In this document: piece after piece, positions 15,025 to 22,574 of the stretch | Layout: every line of letters starts with the position of its first letter | Numbering within the stretch: the first letter of the stretch is position 1 | Origin: Avisuccinivibrio sp964424565 | GTDB taxonomy: Bacteria > Pseudomonadota > Gammaproteobacteria > Enterobacterales > Succinivibrionaceae | DNA length: 24,575 nucleotides | Direction: 5' to 3' | Assembly (NCBI GenBank): GCA_964424565.1 | Contig: CAYRIZ010000029.1 | Coordinates: 1-24,575 of the forward strand | Position numbers and translations under genes: made by a program | The notes under the pieces: model-generated | Seen by the model: only the letters and a program-made list of their open reading frames with translations | Database searches by the model: none | What the model was told of the DNA's origin: nothing

Positions 15025-15564
15025 GTGATCCACTTAATTCAATCCATCTCCAACAGTCGCTGGAGCTGGATTGCCCTCCTGCTGACGGGAGTTATTCTGG
15101 AGGCCTGCGGCCTGTATTTTCAGTATGGCCTGCGCCTCGATCCCTGCGTCAACTGCGTCTATGAAAGAGCTTTCTATCTGACCTTTGCAGCCGCAGGGCT
15201 CATCGGCATGATCTCACCTCAGCTGCGGTTCACCCGCCTCCTGGCCATCCTGATCTTTATGGCCGGATCGTTTGGTGGGCTGATGACAGCCTTCAATCAT
15301 CTGGCTGACTATGCCGCCACCGGTTTTGGGGCCAGCTGTGCCCTCAAGGCCAATTTCCCTGATTTTCTGCCTTTGGACACCCTGATGCCCTGGATGTTCC
15401 AGCCCACCGCCGCCTGCGGTCCGCTGGACTGGTCACTGCTGGGGCTGAATATGCCGCAGTGGATTGCCATCTCCTTTGGCTGCGGCCTGATCGTTTCCCT
15501 GCTGTTTCTACTGGCAGAGTTCTTCAGAAGAAAGCGCCGCAACCGCTACTACCGCTACCGCTGA
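15025..15564 (+). CDS. dsbB: Disulfide bond formation protein B
   Basis: 179 aa inner-membrane quinone reductase that reoxidises DsbA in the periplasm and passes electrons to quinone. The essential pairs are present: Cys41-Cys44 in PCVNCVYER, and Cys105 / Cys131 in the second periplasmic loop (SCALKANFPDFLPLD ... AACGPLDW). The final LGLNMPQWIAISF matches the conserved fourth-helix region, and four transmembrane segments are apparent. Arg48 in the YER motif, needed for quinone use in E. coli, is kept. Translation starts at GTG 15025 behind AAGGAG (15014-15019). It is cotranscribed with nhaB and followed by a strong terminator. Confidence 0.96.
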   Translation: MIHLIQSISNSRWSWIALLLTGVILEACGLYFQYGLRLDPCVNCVYERAFYLTFAAAGLIGMISPQLRFTRLLAILIFMAGSFGGLMTAFNHLADYAATGFGASCALKANFPDFLPLDTLMPWMFQPTAACGPLDWSLLGLNMPQWIAISFGCGLIVSLLFLLAEFFRRKRRNRYYRYR

Positions 15565-15614
15565 GCGCGGTACGGCCGGCTCCCGGTTTAATCCTTTTGA
15601 TTTGATACAGACAT

Positions 15615-15637
15615 CCCCGCCGCCCGGCGGGGTTTTT
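15615..15637 (+). terminator. Intrinsic terminator after dsbB
   Basis: CCCCGCCG (15615-15622) and CGGCGGGG (15625-15632) form a very stable stem, followed directly by TTTTT (15633-15637). It closes the nhaB-dsbB transcript and sits between dsbB and the end of the convergent tatD-type gene. Confidence 0.9.
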
Positions 15638-15638
15638 G

Positions 15639-16496
15639 TCAGAGCAGAGGCTGCTGGGCGCGCTCCAGCTTCCAGTTGGAAAAGCTGCATTCTTCTGCCG
15701 GAACCGGCTGCAGCTGCAGATCAAATAATTCCTCAAAATTGCGGGAGGTGATTTCCGCCAGTGTCCTGGCACTCACTCCCTTCAGGGAAGCTAAAAATTC
15801 CAGGGTATAACGCACAAAGGCCGGCTCATTTTCCACCCCGCGCACCGGTACCGGAGCAAGATATGGGCAGTCCGTCTCCACCAGCAGGCGGTCCAGCGGC
15901 ACATAGCGCGCCGCCTCGCGCACATTCTCCCCGGCCTTGAAGGTTACAATACCGGAAAAGGATATATAAAAGCCCATGTCCAGGCACTGGCGGGCCATGT
16001 CCACTTCATCACAAAAGCAGTGCATGACCCCGCCGCAGTCGCGGGCATTTTCCGCGCGCATCAAGGCCAGAGTATCCTGTTTGGCCTGCCGGGCATGAAT
16101 GATCAGAGGTTTGCGCAGCTCCACGGCCAAATCGATCTGCCGGGCAAAGGAGGAGATCTGCTCTGTCCTGGTATCGGCGGCATAGTGGTAATCAAGTCCG
16201 GTCTCGCCCAGGGCTATGCAGCCTTCATGCTGCAGGCAGGAGATGAGCTCTTCTTCAGTCCAGCCGGCGGCTTCCTGTAAATTCAGCGGATGTACGCCGC
16301 AGGCGGTGTAAATGCCGGCAAAAGGGGCCACAGCCTCACACATGGAGGCATATTCCCCCGGGGTGCAGGCCACACAGAGCATGTGCGTCACTCCGGCGCT
16401 GCGGGCCCTGGCCACGGCCTCCTGTACGCTGGCAGGTCCCCGGCCCTGAAAACTCAGGGAATTTAAATGACAATGGCTGTCTACTAAATAAGTCAT
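15639..16496 (-). CDS. TatD family metal-dependent DNase/hydrolase (YcfH-like)
   Basis: 285 aa TIM-barrel hydrolase of the TatD family: two-metal nucleases with 3'-5' exonuclease or deacylase-type activity in the cytosol. All metal ligands are visible: His8 and His10 in DSHCHLN, Glu98 in GETGLDYHY, His134 in IIHARQA, His159 in MHCFC, Asp209 in LLVETDCPYLAP. The start at 16496 is chosen because the ATG follows GGAGG (16501-16505) and the protein then begins like its relatives. The longer in-frame start at 16553 would lie on the promoter -35 element. E. coli carries the relative YcfH near hinT, as here. The C-terminus has about 25 extra residues. Confidence 0.93.
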   Translation of the reverse strand: MTYLVDSHCHLNSLSFQGRGPASVQEAVARARSAGVTHMLCVACTPGEYASMCEAVAPFAGIYTACGVHPLNLQEAAGWTEEELISCLQHEGCIALGETGLDYHYAADTRTEQISSFARQIDLAVELRKPLIIHARQAKQDTLALMRAENARDCGGVMHCFCDEVDMARQCLDMGFYISFSGIVTFKAGENVREAARYVPLDRLLVETDCPYLAPVPVRGVENEPAFVRYTLEFLASLKGVSARTLAEITSRNFEELFDLQLQPVPAEECSFSNWKLERAQQPLL

Positions 16497-16525
16497 GCGT
16501 CCTCCGGATCTATAAAGCAGGCCAC

Positions 16526-16553
16526 AGTTTACGCGCCGCCAGTCCTTTGTCAA
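16526..16553 (-). promoter_or_regulatory. Sigma-70 promoter of the tatD-type gene
   Basis: Perfect -35 TTGACA (plus 16548-16553), 16-bp spacer, -10 TAAACT (16526-16531). It gives a short leader to the ATG at 16496 and argues against the longer start. Confidence 0.65.
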
Positions 16554-16584
16554 ATAAGAGGAAGCAGACGGCCTGGAGCTGATT

Positions 16585-16612
16585 TTGCAAAATGCCTGAC
16601 ATGCTCTACAAT
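16585..16612 (+). promoter_or_regulatory. Sigma-70 promoter of the hinT operon
   Basis: TTGCAA (16585-16590), 16-bp spacer, TACAAT (16607-16612): four and five of six consensus bases. The predicted start near 16619 gives a leader of about 70 nt before hinT. Confidence 0.65.
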
Positions 16613-16686
16613 GGCAAATACGCAGATTTCAGGCAGAATCCTGGATCTCAGGCGCATCTGCACAGTTAATTTGAGGAGCTGCAGCC

Positions 16687-17049
16687 ATGGCAGAAGAAAC
16701 TTTATTTACCAAAATCATCAACGGCACCATACCTTCCAAAATTATCTATCACGACGATTTGGTCTCGGCTTTTGCCGACATCAATCCCAAGGCTGAGCAT
16801 CACATTCTGATCGTGACCAACAAGCCCATAGCCAAGGTTTCCGATGTCACTGCCGAAGATGAACCGGCCTTAGGCCGCCTCTTTACCGTAGCCGCCAAAC
16901 TGGCAGCTGATCTGGGGGTCAGCGAAAGCGGCTACAGACTGATAGTCAACTGCGGCCCGGACGGCGGGCAGGAAGTGCCGCATCTGCACATGCATTTCCT
17001 CGCCGGCGGCAAACTGGGCGGTCTGGGTTTCCCCAGCCGGGGAGCGTAG
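16687..17049 (+). CDS. hinT: HIT family purine nucleoside phosphoramidase HinT
   Basis: 120 aa, full length. It is a cytosolic dimer that hydrolyses AMP-N-linked phosphoramidates and acyl-/lysyl-AMP. The histidine triad is HLHMH at 99-103 inside GQEVPHLHMHFLAGG, with the standard LFTKIINGTIPSKIIYHDD opening and the FADINPKAEHHILIV core strand. The ATG follows GAGGAG. It is the first gene of a plus-strand group with the lipoprotein gene (4 bp away), yheS (9 bp after that) and rlmJ (overlapping). Confidence 0.95.
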   Translation: MAEETLFTKIINGTIPSKIIYHDDLVSAFADINPKAEHHILIVTNKPIAKVSDVTAEDEPALGRLFTVAAKLAADLGVSESGYRLIVNCGPDGGQEVPHLHMHFLAGGKLGGLGFPSRGA

Positions 17050-17053
17050 GCTC

Positions 17054-17875
17054 ATGAAGCGCCTTTTCACCGCCGCCGCCCTCTCCTGCGCCCTGATGGG
17101 ACTTGGCGGCTGCAGCGCAGTCAATGATTTGCTCGATGGCATCAATGGCAGAAGCCGGGCCCCGGCTCCGGTGGAGGCAGCCACCCCGCTGCCGCCGCGG
17201 GCCAATGCCCTGCCGCAGGCCGTACTGACTGAAGATCAGCCGGCGGCCGCAGCCAGTCAGGCGCTGGAGATCGAAAGCTTTGAGCCGGCAACCCTTGCAT
17301 CCGCAGGCAGCAATGTGGAGATCTTAGGCTCCATAGGCGGCAATACTGCAGAGATCGCAGGCGGCGTGGAGATTTTAACTGCCACTCAGCCGCAGAGGCC
17401 GATAGGCGTAGGTGCGGTGCTGCCTGATTATGCCAGCGGCTCCAATCTGGGGGCGGCCTGTGATACAGCAAAGCAGAGCGCGGCCCGTACTGCTGCCGCC
17501 TCAGCTGCCCGCTCCCTGCTCGGCGGTCTTAGCCTCGCTCAGGATGAGATCTTTGCCGCTCCCACCATCATTCCCGATGAACTGCAGGACTGCACTCCTG
17601 ACTTCAGCGCGGATATCAGCGCCGCTTTGAGTGCAGCCGGCTTTACGGTCAGCCAGGGCAGCCGGGCGCAGAATCTGCAGCAGAGCATCAGTCAGAACAG
17701 CGGCTCTGCCGCCACCCTGCCGCTGATAATCCGCTCCCTGCGCTCACAAAATGTGCCCTATCTGCTGGTCAGCAGTGTACGGGTGCAGGCCGGCGGCAGC
17801 CTGCTGGTACTGCGTCTGATGCAGGTATCCGACGGCATCACCCTGGCGCAGAATATGGTGAGACTTGATCTCTAA
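17054..17875 (+). CDS. Predicted lipoprotein, possible LpoB/FlgO-like C-terminal domain
   Basis: 273 aa. The N-terminus (MKRLFTAAALSCALMGLGGC) is a lipoprotein signal with Cys20 as the probable acylated residue, so it should be anchored in the periplasm. Residues 21-130 are low-complexity Ala/Pro/Ser/Glu. The region from about 170 (EIFAAPTIIPDEL..FSADISAALSAAGFTVSQG to PYLLVSSVRVQAGGSLLVLRLMQ) has the fold pattern of FlgO/CsgG/LpoB-type domains (acidic-sheet turn, 'sAaGFtV', repeated-strand end), but I cannot assign a subfamily. In E. coli hinT is followed by ycfL and lpoB, so an LpoB-like role in activating a penicillin-binding protein is plausible but unproven. Cys136 and Cys180 could form a disulfide. 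Confidence 0.65.
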   Translation: MKRLFTAAALSCALMGLGGCSAVNDLLDGINGRSRAPAPVEAATPLPPRANALPQAVLTEDQPAAAASQALEIESFEPATLASAGSNVEILGSIGGNTAEIAGGVEILTATQPQRPIGVGAVLPDYASGSNLGAACDTAKQSAARTAAASAARSLLGGLSLAQDEIFAAPTIIPDELQDCTPDFSADISAALSAAGFTVSQGSRAQNLQQSISQNSGSAATLPLIIRSLRSQNVPYLLVSSVRVQAGGSLLVLRLMQVSDGITLAQNMVRLDL

Positions 17876-17884
17876 GAAACTTTT

Positions 17885-19831
17885 GTGATTACTCTAAACG
17901 ATATTACGCTCATGCGCGGCAGCCATGTGCTGGTGGAACATGGCTCCGCTGCCCTCTACGACAAGCATAAAATAGGCATTATAGGCCGCAACGGCTGCGG
18001 CAAATCCTCCCTTTTTGCCGCCATCCGCGGCGAACTGACCCCTGATCTGGGCAGCATCTCCGTACCAAGTGGGCTGCGCATCAGCTCGGTGTCGCAGCAG
18101 ACTCCGGCGCTGGAAACCTCGGCGGTGGAATATGTCATAGATGGAGACAAACAGCTGCGGGAGCTGCAGCGGCAGCGGGAAGAGGCCATGCGCGCCGGCG
18201 ACGGCAACCTGATTGCCATACTCGAGGACAAGCTGGGCACAGCCGGAGCCTGGGATGTGCATGCCCGGGCGGAAAACCTGCTGGATGGTCTGGGCTTTGC
18301 CCGGGAGGAGATGAGCAGGCCGGTAAGGGAATTTTCCGGCGGCTGGCGCATGCGCCTGAATTTGGCCCAGGCCCTGATTGCGCCTTCCGATCTGCTGCTG
18401 CTCGACGAGCCTACCAACCACCTCGATTTAAATACCATTATGTATCTCGAGGGCCGGCTTAAGGCCTACGAGGGCACGCTGCTGTGCATATCCCATGACC
18501 GTGATTTTCTGGACAGCTTCTGCAGCGATATTCTGCATTTTGAAAACAAGCGCCTGAGCCTCTACAAGGGCAACTATTCCGCCTATGAGAAGCTGCGGGC
18601 CGAGCGCATCAGGGCCGAAAAGGCCGCGCGGCGGCGGGAAGATGCCATAGTGGCCCATATGCAGGCCTTTGTGGACCGCTTCCGCTACAAGGCCTCCAAG
18701 GCCAAACAGGCCCAGAGCCTCATCAGAGCCATAGACCGCATGAAGCTGACGGCCGTCACTCAGGAGGAAAGTCCCTTTTCCTTCTCCTTCCCCGAGCCGC
18801 AGCGCACGGTGCAGGTCATAGCCTCCATGAGTGAAGTAAATGCCGGTTACGGGCCGCAGGAGACAATTTTAAAAGACATCAATCTGCAGCTGCTCGCCGG
18901 TGACCGCATAGGCCTGCTGGGCAGCAATGGTCAGGGCAAGTCCACCTTTATCAAGACGCTCTGCGGTCTGCTGCCGCCGCAGCACGGTACGTTGACCCTG
19001 GGCCACGGCATCAAAATAGGCTACTTTGCCCAGCATGAGCTGGAAGAGCTCAATCCTGAGCTCAGTGCCCTGGAGCATCTGCAGGCTCTGGATCCCAAAG
19101 CCACGGAGCGCGATCTGCGCTCATTCCTGGGCTCCTATGCCTTTTCCGGGGACAAAGCCCTGCTCCGCTGCGGCAGTCTCTCCGGCGGCGAACAGGCCAG
19201 GCTGGCCCTGGCGGTCATAGCCTTTCAAAAGCCCAATCTGCTGCTGCTCGACGAGCCTACCAATCACCTCGATCTGGAGATGCGCGAGGCTTTGAGCGTA
19301 GCCCTGGCCGAATACCCCGGCGCCCTGCTGCTGGTGTCCCATGACCGTCATCTGCTGGAGGCCATAGCCGAGAAGCTGTGGCTGGTGGAAGACGGCCGGG
19401 TGCGGGAATTTGACGGGGATCTCAACGACTACCAGAATTACCTCAATGAAAAGCACAGGCGCTTTGCCGAAGCGGCCCGGGCCGGCCGGGCAGCCGCGGC
19501 GGCGGTGCGGGAACCCTCTGCTTCCGCGCGGGCCTACAAGAGCCGGGAAGACAAAAGGGAAATGGCCCGCTTCCGCGCCTCCCTGCGCCCGCTGAAGCTC
19601 AAGGCCGAACAGCTGGAGCAGAACATAGCCCGCCGGCGCGGACGCCTGGAGGAAATAGATGCCGTCATGGCCGAGGGCAGCATTTATCAGCAGCCGGGGG
19701 CACAGCTCTCTGCACTGATGAAGGAGCGCGCCGCGCTCTGCGCTGAGGTGGATGAGCTGGAAAATGAGTGGCTCCTGCTGTCTGAGGACATAGAGCAGAA
19801 AATCAAAGCCCACGAGGAGGGAACATGTTAA
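17885..19831 (+). CDS. yheS: ABC-F family ATP-binding protein YheS
   Basis: 648 aa, close to E. coli YheS (637 aa), one of the four E. coli ABC-F proteins that act on the ribosome. Two nucleotide-binding domains are visible: Walker A GRNGCGKSS at 34-42 and GSNGQGKS at 346-353. Both have SGG signatures (FSGGWRMRLNLAQAL and LSGGEQARLAL), Walker B LLLLDEPTNHLDL and ISHDRDFLD / VSHDRHLLE. The interdomain linker is rich in Arg/Lys/Ala, as in ABC-F P-site tRNA interaction motifs, and the C-terminus is a coiled-coil-like basic stretch. The start is GTG 17885 with a weak RBS (AAGAAAC). The next gene overlaps by 7 bp. Confidence 0.95.
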   Translation: MITLNDITLMRGSHVLVEHGSAALYDKHKIGIIGRNGCGKSSLFAAIRGELTPDLGSISVPSGLRISSVSQQTPALETSAVEYVIDGDKQLRELQRQREEAMRAGDGNLIAILEDKLGTAGAWDVHARAENLLDGLGFAREEMSRPVREFSGGWRMRLNLAQALIAPSDLLLLDEPTNHLDLNTIMYLEGRLKAYEGTLLCISHDRDFLDSFCSDILHFENKRLSLYKGNYSAYEKLRAERIRAEKAARRREDAIVAHMQAFVDRFRYKASKAKQAQSLIRAIDRMKLTAVTQEESPFSFSFPEPQRTVQVIASMSEVNAGYGPQETILKDINLQLLAGDRIGLLGSNGQGKSTFIKTLCGLLPPQHGTLTLGHGIKIGYFAQHELEELNPELSALEHLQALDPKATERDLRSFLGSYAFSGDKALLRCGSLSGGEQARLALAVIAFQKPNLLLLDEPTNHLDLEMREALSVALAEYPGALLLVSHDRHLLEAIAEKLWLVEDGRVREFDGDLNDYQNYLNEKHRRFAEAARAGRAAAAAVREPSASARAYKSREDKREMARFRASLRPLKLKAEQLEQNIARRRGRLEEIDAVMAEGSIYQQPGAQLSALMKERAALCAEVDELENEWLLLSEDIEQKIKAHEEGTC

Positions 19832-20670
19832 GTTACCGTCACGCCTTTCACGCCGGCAATCATGCCGACGTGCTCAAGCATATAACGGAGAGCTTAATTC
19901 TCCGCCGCCTGCTCCAGAAGGACAAGCCCTGCTGCTATATGGATACCCATGCCGGCGCGGGCATATATGCCTTAAGGCAGGGCTATGCCATGCAGAATCA
20001 GGAATACGCCGAAGGCATTGAGCTCATAGCGCAGAGCAGCAGACTGCGCGAGCTGCTGCCGGAGTATTTTGCGGCCATAAAGGCGCTCAATACCGCGGGA
20101 GACACTGCCTACTACCCCGGATCGCCTTATATAGCCGCCTCCATGCTGCGCGCCCAGGACAAGCTCTATTTGTATGAGCTGCACCACACGGAGTTTGAGA
20201 CCCTGCGCCGCAACTTCAGCCGGGATCGCCGGGTACAAGTGAATTTTGGTGACGGCTTTGCCGCCCTTACCACTCAGCTGCCGCCGCCGGTGCGGCGCGG
20301 TTTGTGCCTGATCGACCCCTCCTATGAGCTCAAAAGCGACTATCACACGGTGATTAAGACCTTAAAGCAGGGGCTGGCCAGATTTAATGTGGGTATTTTT
20401 GCGCTGTGGTATCCTGTGCTCGGCCGCCTGCAGGATCACAGCCGGGAGCTGGTGCAGGATGCCAGACGCCTTAAGGTGCCGCTGCTGCAGGTGGAGATGT
20501 GCCCGCAGGCGCAGACTGATGAACGCGGCATGTGCGGCTCAGGCATGCTGATCTTCAATTATCCCTACACCCTCTTTGCCGAGCTCGAGGCGGTGATGTC
20601 AGAGCTCTATCCCCTGCTGTGCGGGCAGGAGGGCTCGGCTAAACTCAGGATCCTGGTAGAAAAAGACTGA
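19825..20670 (+). CDS. rlmJ: 23S rRNA (adenine(2030)-N6)-methyltransferase RlmJ
   Basis: 281 aa, standard length. It methylates N6 of A2030 in 23S rRNA using S-adenosylmethionine. The family opening LSYRHAFHAGNHADVLKH is present, followed by DTHAGAGIYAL (SAM loop, GxG) and the catalytic DPSY motif with Asp164, which matches the E. coli position. The ATG sits in the yheS 3' end with its RBS (GAGGAGG) inside yheS, so translation is probably coupled to YheS. Both products concern the ribosome. A GC-rich hairpin follows 26 bp after the stop. Confidence 0.95.
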   Translation: MLSYRHAFHAGNHADVLKHITESLILRRLLQKDKPCCYMDTHAGAGIYALRQGYAMQNQEYAEGIELIAQSSRLRELLPEYFAAIKALNTAGDTAYYPGSPYIAASMLRAQDKLYLYELHHTEFETLRRNFSRDRRVQVNFGDGFAALTTQLPPPVRRGLCLIDPSYELKSDYHTVIKTLKQGLARFNVGIFALWYPVLGRLQDHSRELVQDARRLKVPLLQVEMCPQAQTDERGMCGSGMLIFNYPYTLFAELEAVMSELYPLLCGQEGSAKLRILVEKD

Positions 20671-20696
20671 GATCTGCCCTCATCAGGTTGAGAACT

Positions 20697-20728
20697 GCCC
20701 CCTCCATCAGCTGCGGGGGCTGTCCTTT
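20697..20728 (+). terminator. Possible terminator after rlmJ
   Basis: GCCCCC (20697-20702) pairs with GGGGGC (20715-20720) around a 12-nt loop, followed by TGTCCTTT. The T-run is broken, so efficiency is uncertain. It lies between convergent rlmJ and the LysE-type gene, which ends at 20727. Confidence 0.4.
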
Positions 20729-21347
20729 ACACCAATACGGTACACAAAGCCAGCACCACAAACAGCAGCGCGCTGCCATAATTTAAATACATGGAAAAGC
20801 GGGTGCTGAGGAGCTTGGCTGACAAATAGCCGGCAGCGGCTGCCACCAGGGAGAATACCAGCATGGTGGCCACCATAAAGGTCATGCCCTGCAGGATCAT
20901 CTGCAGCACCAGCGCCGTACCGGTGGTACCGGGGGCTACAAACTGCGGGAAAAAGGCCAGAAAGAAGATCTGCACCTTGGGATTGGTGATATTCATGATC
21001 AGGCCGCGTCTGATCAGCGCCGCCCCGCTTTTGGCACTGGCCTGCTGCAGCTTGTTTTCATCCCTGGCGTGCTTGAAAGACATCCAGGCCAGATACAGCA
21101 GATAAGCTGCACCGGCCAGCCTGATGGCCCAGAACAGAGCCGGCACTGCCGCCACCACGGCGGCCAGACCCAAAGCTGCACACAAAGTCTGTATACACAA
21201 GCCCAGACACAGGCCTACCACTACCAGCAGTCCGGCCTTAACTCCATACAGCGCACTCTGCGCCAGCACAAACAAATTGTCCGGCCCGGGAGCTGCCGAC
21301 AGCAGCAGGGAAGCGGCACAAAAAGCCAGATAAACATCAATACTCAA
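20727..21347 (-). CDS. LysE/RhtB family amino acid exporter
   Basis: 206 aa, full length. It is an inner-membrane exporter of amino acids such as lysine, threonine or homoserine lactones, with six hydrophobic segments. The family signature PGPDNLFVLAQS (about residues 20-31) is exact, and NPKVQIFFLAFFPQF (about residues 121-135) is the conserved loop. Translation appears to start at TTG (21345-21347) behind AAGGAAAA. The stop of the upstream DMT gene overlaps this start in a TTGA, so the two genes are coupled and probably one transcript. Substrate is unknown. Confidence 0.88.
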   Translation of the reverse strand: MSIDVYLAFCAASLLLSAAPGPDNLFVLAQSALYGVKAGLLVVVGLCLGLCIQTLCAALGLAAVVAAVPALFWAIRLAGAAYLLYLAWMSFKHARDENKLQQASAKSGAALIRRGLIMNITNPKVQIFFLAFFPQFVAPGTTGTALVLQMILQGMTFMVATMLVFSLVAAAAGYLSAKLLSTRFSMYLNYGSALLFVVLALCTVLV

Positions 21348-22213
21348 TGGATTTTCCTTAACACACTGCCGGTCTGCAGCACCACAGACAGGACGATTAG
21401 GGCCAGGCCACCGTAGAAAGCCGGAGTAAGTTCACGATTTTCCGCAAAGATCAGCATGGCCAGCAAAATACTGTAAACAGGCTCCAGATTATAGGACAAA
21501 TTAACCGTAAAAGCCGAGACCTGCCTGAGCACCATGATCTGCAGCAGATTAAGCCCTACGGTGCAGACAGAGGCCAGTGCCAGCAGCCAGAGTAAATCAG
21601 CCGGCGACAGGGCCAGTCCCTGCACCCCGGTCACGGCAGCGTAAACAGGCAGCATCAGCAGCAGACACAGCGCCCCGCCGGTCAGCTCATAAAAAAGCAC
21701 CCGCTGCCGACAAGGGGCGGAAGCGGCATATTTTTTGTTGAGTATGGTATAAACTGAAGCCAGCACTGCACAGATCAGACCGCAGGCAATGCCGGCGCGG
21801 AAATGCGTATCAAAATTGAAGATCAGCAGAATGCCGGACATGCCTATGCAGGCGCAGACAAACTCTCCGCTGCGAAAGCGGCGCCTTAACATCAGCGGCT
21901 CCAGCAGGGCACTGGCAAAAGCCATGGCCGAGAGGCAGACCACGCCTACGGAGACATTGGACAGCTTGATGGAAGCATAAAAGAACATCCAGTGTATGGC
22001 CACCACCACTCCTATGGCCATACAGAGGAAATCAAAGCGCTGCAGCCGGGTAAAGTTCCTGCGCAGCAGCAGAAACACCGCCAGCATGGAGGCGGCCAGA
22101 ATACAGCGGTACAGGGTCAGGGCATAGGCATCCAGAGTGATCAGCCGGCCCAGCACCCCGGTAAAACCGGCTATGAGGACTGACAGATGCAGCAGCACAA
22201 GTGCGCCTGCCAT
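21344..22213 (-). CDS. EamA/DMT family transporter
   Basis: 289 aa, about ten hydrophobic segments in two repeats of the EamA domain (residues about 5-135 and 150-285), the drug/metabolite transporter superfamily. Visible family marks are the LYRCILAASMLAVFLLL turn near 35-51 and the second-repeat YNLEPVYSILLAMLIFAENRELTPAFYGGLALI. The ATG has an AAGGAG RBS. It is transcribed with the LysE-type gene, so the unit carries two small-molecule transporters. A good promoter lies 22263-22290. Substrate is not predictable. Confidence 0.87.
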   Translation of the reverse strand: MAGALVLLHLSVLIAGFTGVLGRLITLDAYALTLYRCILAASMLAVFLLLRRNFTRLQRFDFLCMAIGVVVAIHWMFFYASIKLSNVSVGVVCLSAMAFASALLEPLMLRRRFRSGEFVCACIGMSGILLIFNFDTHFRAGIACGLICAVLASVYTILNKKYAASAPCRQRVLFYELTGGALCLLLMLPVYAAVTGVQGLALSPADLLWLLALASVCTVGLNLLQIMVLRQVSAFTVNLSYNLEPVYSILLAMLIFAENRELTPAFYGGLALIVLSVVLQTGSVLRKIH

Positions 22214-22262
22214 AGCAAGTCTCCTTTTGGCAGCAGTATGGGGTTGAGGATCTCAGGCCGCC

Positions 22263-22290
22263 ATTGTAGCGCAGGTCACCGCGCTGTAAA
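22263..22290 (-). promoter_or_regulatory. Sigma-70 promoter of the EamA/LysE transcript
   Basis: On the minus strand TTTACA (plus 22285-22290), 16-bp spacer, TACAAT (plus 22263-22268): five of six and five of six consensus bases, a strong candidate. The insertion sequence begins 67 bp upstream of its -35, so the promoter itself is intact. Confidence 0.75.
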
Positions 22291-22356
22291 CACCGCCCCA
22301 CCGACGGTGGTCTTTTCGGCCCGGGCAGACAGCGCTCAATGAGATTTTCCATGCTG

Positions 22357-22381
22357 CCCAAATCGCGGAACAATTGTTACA
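22357..22381 (+). repeat. Left terminal inverted repeat of the IS
   Basis: 25 bp, exact reverse complement of 24367-24391. It contains the palindrome AACAATTGTT (22369-22378). The word CAAATCGCG recurs just inside, at 22359-22367 and 22382-22390, probably as transposase-binding subrepeats. Confidence 0.9.
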
Positions 22382-22493
22382 CAAATCGCGCAAAACTCTG
22401 CTGAATTATCCTTTTTACCAGTCTCAAATTTAACTTGAGCCGCATAAAGTCCTTGTATATCCTGCAGAAACTTCAGCCGCCAAAATCCTCATT

Positions 22494-22544
22494 ATTATTC
22501 TTTTGAATAATGGAACAAATATTACTATAATTGATTACATAATC
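22494..22544 (+). promoter_or_regulatory. Transposase promoter with overlapping palindromes
   Basis: TTGAAT (22503-22508), 17-bp spacer, perfect TATAAT (22526-22531). An inverted repeat ATTATTC-TTTT-GAATAAT (22494-22511) overlaps the -35 and a second palindrome GATTACATAATC (22533-22544) covers the likely start site. Both could be sites for self-regulation or host silencing. Confidence 0.65.
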
Positions 22545-22574
22545 GTAAGCAAGTGCAAGTGGAGGATATAAGCT

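Noticed and set aside
16497..16553. Longer start for the TatD-type protein
   Set aside because: It would overlap the TTGACA promoter element and lacks an RBS; the ATG at 16496 has GGAGG at the right distance and fits the family.
19121..19813. 230-aa open frame antisense to yheS
   Set aside because: Inside a well-supported gene, no motif and no RBS or promoter of its own.
22032..22373. 113-aa minus frame starting inside the IS repeat
   Set aside because: It overlaps the DMT gene in another frame and crosses that gene's promoter; no family resemblance.
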